Of a stretch of 64,000 nucleotides of DNA, positions 45,270-53,147 are shown piece by piece. The notes beneath the pieces are model-generated. The model worked only from the letters and a program-made list of their open reading frames with translations. It was not told where the DNA came from and did not search any database. Source of the DNA: an uncultured Aquimarina sp. (lineage in GTDB: Bacteria > Bacteroidota > Bacteroidia > Flavobacteriales > Flavobacteriaceae); the NCBI RefSeq assembly GCF_947496855.1, contig NZ_CANMED010000006.1:62001-126000 (forward strand), given 5' to 3'. The translations under genes were made by a program, and so were the position numbers. Position 1 is the first letter of the stretch, and the number at the start of each line of letters is the position of its first letter.

Positions 45270-45800
45270 ATGAAGTTAACTAAGCTTTTAGTGGTTTGTC
45301 TATTAGTCATGAGTTGTAGTGATGATGATTTTTCGATAGATCAAACCCAACCATCTTTTACTATTACACCAATAGCAATGGATCAAGTTAGTTCGTTTAT
45401 CGCGTTTGGAGAGTCACTAACACCAACTCAACAAAACCCCGCAATTGAATACTTTACGAGTCAATCGAATATACAGGTGCGATCTGTTTCAGACGGTGTC
45501 GTAGAAGATATTAGATTGAATATAAACATTGACGATTTTGAGGTATGGATAAAACCTAATAATAACTCTCGATGGTTGATTATCTATGATCACGTATTAG
45601 ACATAAATATTTCTATAGGCGATCAAGTAAATGCTGGTCAAACCATAGGCATTATTGGTATTGGAAACAGAACGGAACTTCAGGTTAATGATGATCAGAA
45701 CGTAGCGCATTGTCCATTACAATTTGGAACGCAGAGTTTTGTACAACAACACATTAACTTTTCTGAAGATTGGTGTATTGCAGAAACGGTTATTCCTTAA
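45270..45800 (+). CDS. Lipoprotein with degenerate M23/LytM-like domain
   Basis: A 176-aa lipoprotein (signal peptide ending VMSC, Cys16). The C-terminal half follows the lysostaphin/M23 fold pattern: VRSVSDGVVEDIR, IYDHVLDINISIGDQVNAGQTIGIIG. The usual zinc ligands (HxxxD and HxH) are not intact, so it is probably not an active peptidase but a binding or activator domain. ATG 45270 was chosen because the signal peptide starts there; a possible -7 box TAAGTTTG (45259-45266) sits directly before it. It follows the Kelch-type gene by 34 bp. Confidence 0.7.
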   Translation: MKLTKLLVVCLLVMSCSDDDFSIDQTQPSFTITPIAMDQVSSFIAFGESLTPTQQNPAIEYFTSQSNIQVRSVSDGVVEDIRLNINIDDFEVWIKPNNNSRWLIIYDHVLDINISIGDQVNAGQTIGIIGIGNRTELQVNDDQNVAHCPLQFGTQSFVQQHINFSEDWCIAETVIP

Positions 45801-45838
45801 ATAACATTAAATAATAATTAATAACTAAAAAAAATGCT

Positions 45839-46450
45839 ATGAATTTTAGAAAAAAAATACTTTTTATCTTGTTATTGTGTCACAGCTTTTTAAGTGCACA
45901 GCAGGAACATTCTATATCGGTTATAGGAGAAACTAACAAAACGAATGAAATTGAAAATTATATTGTAAATGTAGAATTTAGAGAGGTTATAGGTGATAAT
46001 TATAGAAATATAAAAGGTAAAACTACAAGTGAGTTAGAAAAAGAATTTGCCGCTGCTTTAAGTAAAGTCAATATCAATTTTAGCCGTTTTGAAGAGGATC
46101 TAATGTATCGTGTTACTTCTTATGCATATACTACATCTTCTTTCTATTTTTATAAAACAAGCTCCTTCGATGAAGTAAAAAAAATTATAAGTCAAAAAGT
46201 AGAAGGTGTTACCAATACAAGGGTAGATATTATAGCTAAAGAAATGACAAATGAACAAATTGCAAAATTAAGTAAAGAAGCGATAGATGATGCTAGAAAT
46301 ACAGCAAACCAAATAGTTACTAATATTGGTCGAAAGATTGGAAAAATTATTCAAATCGATAACCCAAATAACAAGTACAAATATTATAATAGTGTGGCGG
46401 TAAAAGAGCCAACAAAATACTATGTCAAGGTTACTTTTTCGCTAGAATGA
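45839..46450 (+). CDS. Exported SIMPL-domain-like protein
   Basis: A 203-aa protein with a signal peptide (about 1-20, ending LSAQ). The pattern fits the SIMPL (DUF541) domain: SISVIGETNKTNEIENYIVNVEF at the start and, later, the helix AIDDARNTANQIVTNIGRKIGKIIQID, which matches the family's A-x-x-x-A...IA..LG..LG.I signature. Such proteins are periplasmic or surface proteins of unclear role. Its stop codon overlaps the next start (ATGA), so the two genes are translationally coupled. Confidence 0.7.
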   Translation: MNFRKKILFILLLCHSFLSAQQEHSISVIGETNKTNEIENYIVNVEFREVIGDNYRNIKGKTTSELEKEFAAALSKVNINFSRFEEDLMYRVTSYAYTTSSFYFYKTSSFDEVKKIISQKVEGVTNTRVDIIAKEMTNEQIAKLSKEAIDDARNTANQIVTNIGRKIGKIIQIDNPNNKYKYYNSVAVKEPTKYYVKVTFSLE

Positions 46451-47097
46451 TTATGAAGAAAATAGTTCAAATAAGGTCAAAAGTAAAAAAGAATAAGACT
46501 TTATTAGTTTGCTTATTATGTTTCTGTGGTATAGCTTGTAATAGTCAATCAGTAAATTCAGAAAAGATTTCAGGTATACAAACCAAAGCAAAAGATACCC
46601 TTAAGGTTAGTTATACCTATTGGTGGCCACAAAATGGTCCTTTTATTGGCAACTGTGGTGAAAAATATAGTTTAGTTTTTCTAGGAACTATTAATGAGAT
46701 TTATGAAAAAATAGAACAGCAACAGTATACATCTCAGATAGGAGTTATAAGAATAGATGAAGTACTGATCAAAGAGGAACTTAAGGACACTAGGTATGAA
46801 GAAGAGGTGTACTTTACTTCAGATTGTTTTGCTCAAGTTGATGTTAAGAAAGGGGATAAAGTTATTGTGTTTTGTTATGAATATGAAGGTAGTAATACTA
46901 TTCCTGGAGGAAAATCTATACTAAAAATAGATGGGCAATCTGATTCTAGGGTTCAATCTATTAAAAAGTATATTCAATCTGATCAAAACCCTTTATCCAT
47001 TGAAGATGATCTTCAAATCTGGAATCAAATACAACTGGGATCCGAACTAGAACAAATTATTTCTTGTAAAAAACTAATATCTAAAAGTAAATTCTAA
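46447..47097 (+). CDS. Lipoprotein of unknown function
   Basis: A 216-aa protein with a basic N-terminus and a signal peptide ending in GIAC (about Cys31). The mature domain (about 50-175) is beta-rich with paired Cys (GNCGEKY, TSDCFAQ, IVFCYEY), possibly disulfide-bonded. It ends in a polar helical tail. An opening YWWPQNGPFIGNCGEKYSLVF followed by a GDKVIVFC strand gives a loose resemblance to TIMP/NTR-like domains, but I cannot confirm this. The first ATG overlaps the upstream stop; a second ATG at 46453 is possible. Confidence 0.65.
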   Translation: MIMKKIVQIRSKVKKNKTLLVCLLCFCGIACNSQSVNSEKISGIQTKAKDTLKVSYTYWWPQNGPFIGNCGEKYSLVFLGTINEIYEKIEQQQYTSQIGVIRIDEVLIKEELKDTRYEEEVYFTSDCFAQVDVKKGDKVIVFCYEYEGSNTIPGGKSILKIDGQSDSRVQSIKKYIQSDQNPLSIEDDLQIWNQIQLGSELEQIISCKKLISKSKF

Positions 47098-47106
47098 TGA
47101 TAGAAG

Positions 47107-47262
47107 ATGAGTTTTTGGAAGATGCTTTTACTCGATTTTAATTTGGATAATGATCAGATATTAGATGAGATTAACGAAAGCGGAAAGGAATGGATCAGAG
47201 AACGAATAGGTGCAGATGTTAGACAACTTATTTTAGACTTTTACGAAAAAAAAGATTCATAA
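47107..47262 (+). CDS. Possible 51-aa small protein
   Basis: A short frame starting MSFWKMLLLDFNLDNDQ and ending LILDFYEKKDS, acidic and amphipathic, without signal peptide. It starts 9 bp after the upstream lipoprotein gene on the same strand, and a purine-rich stretch (TAGAAGATGAG) precedes the ATG. No homologue comes to mind. It could be a real small gene or a chance frame. Confidence 0.35.
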   Translation: MSFWKMLLLDFNLDNDQILDEINESGKEWIRERIGADVRQLILDFYEKKDS

Positions 47263-47324
47263 AAAGAAGGCTAATCATTGTTTAAACATGTAGTAATAAT
47301 GCAATTAATTTAAGCAAGTTTTTC

Positions 47325-47882
47325 ATGCCTCATATCAATAAAATAATAAGGTCAGTAAGCATACTATTCATATATTTTATGAGTGTCCCTTTTCTTTTAG
47401 GACAGCAAGATCATAATCTTTATATAGAGAAAAATATTAATATTAATCTTGCTTGTGGAATGGCCTATGGAATACAAGGTGTAGCAATACCTCCATATAC
47501 CTTTAAGGTATCTGCAGGTATAGAATATACCATTGGTAAAGGATCAATATATGCTTTACCTGGAATTTCTGCAGGAATTGCTCCAGTCATTTTTTTTCAT
47601 TTTGAAACGGGAATAAGGTATCGATTTATGACTATTGATTATAGTATAAATTCTTATAAGACTAAAGAAGGTGAGGTTGTACGAAGGTTCAGTAACGGAA
47701 ATATTAATTTGGGGCTTCGAATTAAGCTAAATAAAAAGAAGCAGGATAATTTGTTCTTATGGATAAAAGCAGGGAAAAGTATTTCTGAAAAAGGATATGA
47801 TGAAGAATTTCTACCAATATGGAATGGGTATAATGCAGAAGTAAGAATTGTATATAAGCCATATAAATTATTTAAAAAGTAA
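47325..47882 (+). CDS. Exported beta-rich protein, possibly a small outer-membrane barrel
   Basis: A 185-aa protein with a signal peptide (about 1-26, ending LGQ). The mature part alternates hydrophobic and polar residues in about eight short strands with aromatic girdle-like positions (FKVSAGIEYTIGKGSIYALP, FHFETGIRYRFMTIDYSI, NINLGLRIKLNKK, YNAEVRIVYKPYKLF), consistent with a small outer-membrane beta-barrel. No family recognised. The next gene begins 3 bp after its stop. Confidence 0.65.
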   Translation: MPHINKIIRSVSILFIYFMSVPFLLGQQDHNLYIEKNININLACGMAYGIQGVAIPPYTFKVSAGIEYTIGKGSIYALPGISAGIAPVIFFHFETGIRYRFMTIDYSINSYKTKEGEVVRRFSNGNINLGLRIKLNKKKQDNLFLWIKAGKSISEKGYDEEFLPIWNGYNAEVRIVYKPYKLFKK

Positions 47883-47885
47883 CAA

Positions 47886-48353
47886 ATGAACACAAAACTT
47901 TTGATTTGTATTATGGTTATGATTTGTCAGCATCTTTGCTTTTCACAAAAAGAAAAAGGATTTGCAAATCGAGAAGAAATAAAAGAGGAATGTCAACAAA
48001 TAATTAATGATTTTTCACAAAAAAACATTGCTGCTGGCCTTATTAAAATAGGTATGATGTGGGTTTTCACACGAGATGAGTATAAATATATAAATCAGAG
48101 AACAATGGACCACTTTGATACATTTGAAGTCGAATATGGAGCTTTAATTGGAAATAAGTTGGTGAAGGAAGATGTAATCGAAGATTTGATTTATATGGTA
48201 ACTTATGTCATAAAATATGAAAGGAGTGGTGTAATAATAAAGTTTACATTTTATAATGGAAAAAATGACAAATGGTATCTGAATGACTTTAAGTGGGATA
48301 AGGACTTACTAAGGTTGTTTAAAGAAAGTAGGAAAGAATTTACAGAATATTGA
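47886..48353 (+). CDS. Exported protein of unknown function
   Basis: A 155-aa protein with a signal peptide (about 1-20, ending CFSQ). The mature part starts with a helix (REEIKEECQQIINDFSQKNI) and continues with a mixed alpha/beta pattern ending in FTFYNGKNDKWYLNDFKW, which resembles the NTF2-like/DUF3887 arrangement of small exported domains. That resemblance is tentative. It is tightly spaced (3 bp) behind the barrel-like gene, so both belong to one transcript. Confidence 0.65.
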   Translation: MNTKLLICIMVMICQHLCFSQKEKGFANREEIKEECQQIINDFSQKNIAAGLIKIGMMWVFTRDEYKYINQRTMDHFDTFEVEYGALIGNKLVKEDVIEDLIYMVTYVIKYERSGVIIKFTFYNGKNDKWYLNDFKWDKDLLRLFKESRKEFTEY

Positions 48354-48690
48354 GGAATTTTATAGATTAAATGAAAAGCATTATACACTATCCATTATGA
48401 GTCAGAATTTTTACTCCTCTTAATTTTTGTAATCTAAAAACTATAGCTAATGGAGCAATAGATGTGTTAGCTATCTTTAGTTGGAGATCGCTAAGGGTCA
48501 AATAGACAGTCTGTAACATAATTATAGAAAACCAGGCATTCTAGGCGCTACAAAAGTTCAATACTATTTATAAATACTTCCAAATTCGAAAATTTATTAT
48601 TTCCTTTTGATTTAAACCATTCACCAAGTGACCCTTTTTAGAAGTATAAAGAAACTTACTATCACCTGTTGTTTTAGTCATCTAAATACG
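48354..48690. other. Intergenic region before dyad promoter 4
   Basis: No supported gene. The sequence is less repetitive than neighbouring spacers and contains short broken frames on both strands (one of 37 codons on the minus strand from 48681), possibly a decayed gene. No strong hairpin noticed. Confidence 0.4.
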
Positions 48691-48751
48691 TCCGAATTCT
48701 TTGAAATTCAAACTTTTCGGATATTTAAAATACACTCCCTCTTTAAGTTTG
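48691..48751 (+). promoter_or_regulatory. Dyad promoter 4 (collagen-like lipoprotein gene)
   Basis: 31-bp dyad (48691-48721) with TCCGA/TCGGA arms and TTTGAAATTCAAA core. After 22 bp follows TAAGTTTG (48744-48751), a full -7 match, 28 bp before the ATG. Confidence 0.65.
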
Positions 48752-48779
48752 CTTCATTAACATAAAAAACTTTTATAAA

Positions 48780-49361
48780 ATGAAAGCAATGAAAAATTTA
48801 ATTGGATATGTAGTGATCTTATTACTATCAGTAAGTATCATCTCATGTGAAGGAGAAGACGGAGCTGTTGGGCCACAAGGTGAACAAGGAATTGAAGGTA
48901 ATCAAGGACCACAGGGTGACCAGGGAGATCAAGGGGATCAGGGGGATCCAGGAACAGCGAATGTTGTATATTCTGATTGGATTCCGACTGATTTTCCAGG
49001 AGGAATAGATACTGATAAAAGTATGCTATTATTAAGTAGTGGAATTGCATTTGATCAAGATACTGATGTTGTTTTGGTATATGGTCGTAATCCAGCCAAT
49101 GCTTTGTTTTTCAATGTCTATAAACTTCCTTACCTTAATATAGATGATGAAGAGTTTTATAGTATAGTACTGGGTCAAGGGAGTGGGTTCGAAACTTTGC
49201 GGGTTGAGGCCAGAACAACTGATGGACTTTTAAAAGCGTTTGGTTTTTTTGATGAATTTAGATATGTGATAATCCCTGGAGGAGTAGCTGAAGGGAAATC
49301 AGCAGCAGATTATAAAAACATGTCTTATAAAGAAGTTGCAACCCTTTTTAATATCCAATAA
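48780..49361 (+). CDS. Collagen-like-repeat lipoprotein, dyad regulon
   Basis: A 193-aa lipoprotein (lipobox IISC, Cys23). About twelve G-X-Y triplets follow at once (about residues 25-60; EQGIEGNQGPQGDQGDQ shows the pattern), then a globular domain of about 130 residues (ANVVYSDWIPTDFPGG to YKEVATLFNIQ). Bacterial collagen-like stretches usually form trimeric stalks, so the globular part may be displayed at the surface. A paralogue with nine triplets lies at 50870 and shares the conserved tail RYVIIPGG-(V/L)-A-x-GKS. Confidence 0.83.
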   Translation: MKAMKNLIGYVVILLLSVSIISCEGEDGAVGPQGEQGIEGNQGPQGDQGDQGDQGDPGTANVVYSDWIPTDFPGGIDTDKSMLLLSSGIAFDQDTDVVLVYGRNPANALFFNVYKLPYLNIDDEEFYSIVLGQGSGFETLRVEARTTDGLLKAFGFFDEFRYVIIPGGVAEGKSAADYKNMSYKEVATLFNIQ

Positions 49362-49387
49362 TCGCCCTAGAATAGTAATCTAAAATT

Positions 49388-49412
49388 CCCCGAGCTTTTA
49401 TCTCGGGGTTTT
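49388..49412 (+). terminator. Terminator after the collagen-like gene
   Basis: CCCCGAG and CTCGGGG form a 7-bp GC stem around CTTTTAT, followed by a T run. It lies 27 bp after the stop codon. Confidence 0.85.
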
Positions 49413-49463
49413 CCAAATTTTCGAAAGGCTTGAATTTATAGTATCTGTTGAAAAGAGTATTTT

Positions 49464-49985
49464 ATGAGTAAACAAGTACGGAGGAGTAGAACTTCATTTT
49501 TTATTACTGAAGAAAGGAAATATAAATATTCAAGTAATTGGCGAGTGATGGTTTTGAGTCTATTAATGTTCGGGGGCAGTTCATTACTTTTTTATTCAAA
49601 GGCAGTCAATAATGATGCAAATGTTTTTTATCGAATGTTATTCTTATCGTCAATTATAATAGGAATAATGATTTTGTTTGGAATTTATTTTAGAATAAAA
49701 AAGACAAATTATCTAATAATAGATGACTTTAAAATCATAATACCGCTTTTAGGTTTTAGAAGAGAATTTACGACAATACCTTTTGTTAGCATATTTGAAA
49801 TAAACGAGACTCAAGTGAATAATGGTCATGTACTAACCCTTTATTTTGAGAATGGAAAAAGAAATATTGTTAGTAATTTATTATCCAACAAGAATGAATA
49901 TTTAGAAATAAAAAAATTGATTTTGACAAAAATAAATGAAAGACCAACATCTCATAAAAATGTATTAAAAAGCATTTTACATTAA
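49464..49985 (+). CDS. Small membrane protein with PH-like domain
   Basis: A 173-aa protein without signal peptide. Two hydrophobic segments (about 28-46 and 59-77) form a membrane hairpin, followed by a cytoplasmic beta-rich part (NYLIIDDFKIIIPLLGFRREFTTIPF and GHVLTLYFENGKRNIVSNLL) that follows the pattern of bacterial PH domains. Function unknown. It lies between the two collagen-like genes, after a terminator, in the same orientation as its neighbours. Confidence 0.68.
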   Translation: MSKQVRRSRTSFFITEERKYKYSSNWRVMVLSLLMFGGSSLLFYSKAVNNDANVFYRMLFLSSIIIGIMILFGIYFRIKKTNYLIIDDFKIIIPLLGFRREFTTIPFVSIFEINETQVNNGHVLTLYFENGKRNIVSNLLSNKNEYLEIKKLILTKINERPTSHKNVLKSILH

Positions 49986-50045
49986 TTTGTAAAAAGAAAA
50001 CAATATTACTATCATTTTGCTGTAAATCATTAAAATAGAAAGAGT

Positions 50046-50648
50046 ATGATAATTTATGGAAGTAAAGCAGTTTATATAAAATCAGAACAATCTAAAAAGT
50101 CCATTTGCATAAGTTGTGGAACTCAAGGTTCTTTAACGTTAAGTGTATTCAGAAGACATGCTCATATTTTCTGGATTCCGTTATTTCCAATTGGTAAAAA
50201 AGGAATGTCTCAGTGTCAGCATTGTAAAAATGTCCTTAAAACTAAAGAGATGCCAGAACCTATTAGAAAGGAGTATGATATCTTAAAAAACAAGGCTAAA
50301 GGACCTATATGGCAATTTACAGGATTGGGTATACTTGTAGTTTTGATTGCCTGGGGGAGTTATGTTAATGGGCAGGATAAAAAGCTGGAGACGGAGTATA
50401 TAGTATCACCTATGGATGGTGATATCTATGAATACAAAATTGAAACAAACAGCTATTCTACTTTAAAAGTAACTAGTGTTTCTAAGGACAGTGTATTTGT
50501 GTCTCCTAATGAGTATGAAATCAGTAAAAAGAGTAGAATTTATAAAATTAATAAATCTGAAAACTATTCTGAATTCTCCTATGGAATTTCAAAGGCCAGA
50601 CTAAAAGAGATGTATGAATCTGGGGAAATTTTTGACATAAATAGATAA
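50046..50648 (+). CDS. Zinc-ribbon membrane protein
   Basis: A 200-aa protein. The N-terminal 75 residues hold a zinc ribbon split by a hydrophobic stretch: CISCG (about 22-26) and CQHCK (about 57-61), with RRHAHIFWIPLFPIGKKG between, the pattern of small zinc-ribbon proteins placed next to membranes. One transmembrane segment follows (about 97-114), then a C-terminal domain of about 85 residues on the far side. Function unknown. Confidence 0.72.
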   Translation: MIIYGSKAVYIKSEQSKKSICISCGTQGSLTLSVFRRHAHIFWIPLFPIGKKGMSQCQHCKNVLKTKEMPEPIRKEYDILKNKAKGPIWQFTGLGILVVLIAWGSYVNGQDKKLETEYIVSPMDGDIYEYKIETNSYSTLKVTSVSKDSVFVSPNEYEISKKSRIYKINKSENYSEFSYGISKARLKEMYESGEIFDINR

Positions 50649-50783
50649 GGGTTTACACAAAGGTTTGGCGACTTCTAAATCCAAAGTTTAATTGTTTCTA
50701 TTGACTTGCGGGGTACACTATACCTTTTTGTTTAGAAATATATCAAATCAATCGACACAAATAATTTTGCTCATCTAAATATG

Positions 50784-50844
50784 TCCGAATATATTGAATA
50801 TCAAAAATATCGGACATGTAAAAAGCAACCTATATCTAAGTTTG
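50784..50844 (+). promoter_or_regulatory. Dyad promoter 5 (second collagen-like lipoprotein gene)
   Basis: 31-bp dyad (50784-50814) with the longest symmetric arms (ATGTCCGA/TCGGACAT from 50781 to 50817) but a changed core TTGAATATCAA, still palindromic. After 22 bp follows TAAGTTTG (50837-50844), 25 bp before the ATG. Confidence 0.65.
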
Positions 50845-50869
50845 CCTTATAACTTTTAAAATTATAAAA

Positions 50870-51418
50870 ATGAAAGCAATGAAAAACTTAGGAAAAGGTA
50901 TAATGTTAATAATGATTTCATTACTGATCTTTTCATGTTCTGATGGAGAAGATGGAGCAGTTGGACCTGCAGGACTGAATGGGGTTGATGGTACTGACGG
51001 TACTGATGGAGAGACAGGAACAGCCAATGTGATTTATTCTGATTGGATTGATTCTGAGTTTGAAGAAGATATAACTGATGGATTTGATTCATTTAGTATT
51101 TCTGCTCCAGAATTAACTCAGGAATTGATTGAATCAGGAACGTTATTAGTGTATGGAAGAATTGATAATGGTACAGTGTATCAACTTCCTCTGGTGCTTT
51201 ATGGATTTATAAATGAAAGCTATTTTGTTAGAATTATTGAACCAGGTGCTTTTAGTCTTGGCGTAGAAGGTGTGGCGTCTAATAATATAGGAGCTCCTTT
51301 TTTCAATGATGTTTTTAGATATATTATAATTCCTGGTGGTTTAGCTGCAGGGAAATCAACTGTTGATTATCAAAACATGTCTTACGAGGAAATTGTAGAA
51401 CATTTTAATATTAAATGA
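50870..51418 (+). CDS. Collagen-like-repeat lipoprotein, paralogue
   Basis: A 182-aa lipoprotein (lipobox FSC, about Cys23). Nine G-X-Y triplets (about 26-53; AGLNGVDGTDGTDGETG) lead to a globular domain similar to that of the 193-aa paralogue (ANVIYSDWIDSEF, FRYIIIPGGLAAGKST, MSYEEIVEHFNIK). The repeat residues differ between copies (Asp/Gln in one, Asp/Thr in the other) while the globular tail is conserved, so the tail probably carries the function. Confidence 0.83.
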   Translation: MKAMKNLGKGIMLIMISLLIFSCSDGEDGAVGPAGLNGVDGTDGTDGETGTANVIYSDWIDSEFEEDITDGFDSFSISAPELTQELIESGTLLVYGRIDNGTVYQLPLVLYGFINESYFVRIIEPGAFSLGVEGVASNNIGAPFFNDVFRYIIIPGGLAAGKSTVDYQNMSYEEIVEHFNIK

Positions 51419-51509
51419 TAATCTCTATGAGTTAATAGCGCTTGATTTACAGTATATAAAGATCCCTCCCCCCTTTTTTTTATAAATGTTACCTCATCCC
51501 TATTAAAAG

Positions 51510-51543
51510 GAACGGTAAACTTTGATTTCGAGGTTTACTGTTC
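51510..51543 (+). promoter_or_regulatory. Leader hairpin 1 before the He_PIG-like lipoprotein gene
   Basis: GAACGGTAAAC pairs with GTTTACTGTTC (11 bp with one G-U pair, 12-nt loop), 30 nt before the ATG. A structurally equivalent hairpin of different sequence precedes the paralogous gene. No T-tract follows, so this is not an ordinary terminator. Confidence 0.5.
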
Positions 51544-51573
51544 TATCTATAATTCACTAAAACTACAGAACAG

Positions 51574-52302
51574 ATGAAAACAGTAAAGTATATAGGAGTA
51601 TTACTATTTTTAGTAATCATACATGCCTGTAATAGTGATGATGATTCTAATGATATAAGCATCGAGTATGAACAAAATTTTATTGAGATTAGTTTTTTGG
51701 AAGAAGGAGAAACGACTCCTCCAACAATAAATATGATAGAACAAAAAGGAATGTTCTCTGCTACCACATTACCATCATCTGAGGGGGTTGATCTTGTAGG
51801 AAATTCCATTTTTATTGATCCAGAAACTGGAGTACTTAATTGGAATGAATTTTTACCCCTAGGTGAAAGTGAAATATTTGTTACGGCATCCAATGAATTT
51901 GGAACAGGCACGGTAACGATAACAATTAATAATGTGTTTACTGGGCGATCAAGTTTTCTTACTGGAGGCTTCAATAATGATACTTCAAATGAACCCTTTT
52001 TGTCGAATATTGATGATGATGTCCTTTTGAAATTACGAGATGACGGCGTGGTGACACTACTTTCAGATTTTGATTCGACTGTAGTTGGTGAAGGGAACTG
52101 GAAAATAGAGGGTGATAGAATAAAGGTTGCATATACACATATCGATTATCCTGGAGAAAATTTAGTAATGATAGGTTATTTATCTGCAAGAATAAACGGA
52201 GATCCTCCAATTGTGTTTTCTGGACTATGGGGAAAAGGTTTAGATCAGGATGATAACATCGAAGAGTTAATGGGAGCATTTAGTTTTAAGGATGATTTTT
52301 AA
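51574..52302 (+). CDS. Lipoprotein with putative Ig-like (He_PIG-type) domain
   Basis: A 242-aa lipoprotein (signal peptide MKTVKYIGVLLFLVIIHAC, Cys19, then acidic residues). Residues about 30-120 form an Ig-like domain of the He_PIG type (IDPETGVLNWNEFLPLGE followed by SEIFVTASNEFG). The C-terminal part (about 125-240) is a second beta domain ending in FSGLWGKGLDQDDNIEELMG. Function unknown. A paralogue of nearly the same architecture follows directly. Confidence 0.78.
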   Translation: MKTVKYIGVLLFLVIIHACNSDDDSNDISIEYEQNFIEISFLEEGETTPPTINMIEQKGMFSATTLPSSEGVDLVGNSIFIDPETGVLNWNEFLPLGESEIFVTASNEFGTGTVTITINNVFTGRSSFLTGGFNNDTSNEPFLSNIDDDVLLKLRDDGVVTLLSDFDSTVVGEGNWKIEGDRIKVAYTHIDYPGENLVMIGYLSARINGDPPIVFSGLWGKGLDQDDNIEELMGAFSFKDDF

Positions 52303-52366
52303 AAATTAAAGACTTTTTTATTCTATAATACATATTTGTGTAAGTCACACCTTACCCTTTTTTAAA

Positions 52367-52404
52367 AGAGCAGTAGGCTTATAAGTTTTAAAGCTTACTG
52401 CTCT
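52367..52404 (+). promoter_or_regulatory. Leader hairpin 2 before the paralogous lipoprotein gene
   Basis: AGAGCAGTAGGCTT pairs with AAGCTTACTGCTCT (14 bp with one G-U pair, 10-nt loop), 29 nt before the ATG. It matches leader hairpin 1 in position and form but not in arm sequence. Confidence 0.5.
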
Positions 52405-52433
52405 ATAATAATAACGTTTTAATTGAAGAACAG

Positions 52434-53132
52434 ATGAAGACAATAAAATATATAGGAGCATTATTATTATTTTTAATTATAAATGCTTGTAATAACGATG
52501 ATGATACCAACGGTTTAAGAATCGTATATGAAGAAAATTTTATTGAAACTTTTTTTTTAGAAGCTGGAGAAACGTTACCACCAGCAGTGAATTGGTCAGG
52601 AGAGAGAGGAATATTCTCTGCTACAACATTGCCGAATACAGCACCAGATGATTTATTTAATAGAAGTAATTTATCTATTGATGAACAAACCGGTGTACTC
52701 TCTTGGGATAGATCGATTCCTTTAGGTGAGACAGAGATTTTTATAACCGCATCCAATTCGATAGAAAGTACAACCGTAATAGTTACTATTAAAAACACCT
52801 TTATTGAAGGTTTGTTTTATGGCGGATTTAATAACGATGTAAACGATAATTCAAATGCGTCTTTTGACTCTGGTTCTATAAACTTTACTAAAGAAGGCAC
52901 AGCTGGGTTATTGGGAATTAATGATGGTGATATATTTTCTATGGAAGGGACTTGGACTATAGACGAATCAATTATGACAGTTAATTTTGATACTGATAAT
53001 CGTGTGTTAAAAGGGTATATGAATGGAAGAAGTGGCGAACCAGCAGCTACGTTTACTGGACAATGGGGAGAAGGATTGGATCAAAATAATACTATTGAAA
53101 ATCTTAGGGGATTGTTTAGGTTTACACAATGA
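52434..53132 (+). CDS. Lipoprotein with putative Ig-like (He_PIG-type) domain, paralogue
   Basis: A 232-aa lipoprotein (MKTIKYIGALLLFLIINAC, Cys19). The Ig-like part contains IDEQTGVLSWDRSIPLGET followed by EIFITASNS, and the C-terminal beta domain ends in FTGQWGEGLDQNNTIENLRG, matching the upstream copy segment by segment. The pair clearly arose by tandem duplication that included the leader with its hairpin. The intergenic distance is 131 bp, and I see no TAnnTTTG box in it, so read-through from upstream is possible. Confidence 0.78.
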   Translation: MKTIKYIGALLLFLIINACNNDDDTNGLRIVYEENFIETFFLEAGETLPPAVNWSGERGIFSATTLPNTAPDDLFNRSNLSIDEQTGVLSWDRSIPLGETEIFITASNSIESTTVIVTIKNTFIEGLFYGGFNNDVNDNSNASFDSGSINFTKEGTAGLLGINDGDIFSMEGTWTIDESIMTVNFDTDNRVLKGYMNGRSGEPAATFTGQWGEGLDQNNTIENLRGLFRFTQ

Positions 53133-53147
53133 GAATAGATATAAGCA

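Noticed and set aside
48571..48681. 37-codon minus-strand frame starting MTKTTGDSKFLY
   Set aside because: Too short, no conserved neighbour or promoter, and it stops without a recognisable domain; treated as possible debris.
43453..48721. Dyad copies as rho-independent terminators
   Set aside because: They lack T-tracts, have an internal mismatch between inner and outer arms, and keep a constant distance to downstream -7-like boxes rather than to upstream stops.
48780..51418. Glycine-triplet stretches as a CRISPR or DNA satellite repeat
   Set aside because: The repeats are codon-level G-X-Y units within coding frames; there are no spacers or uniform DNA repeats.
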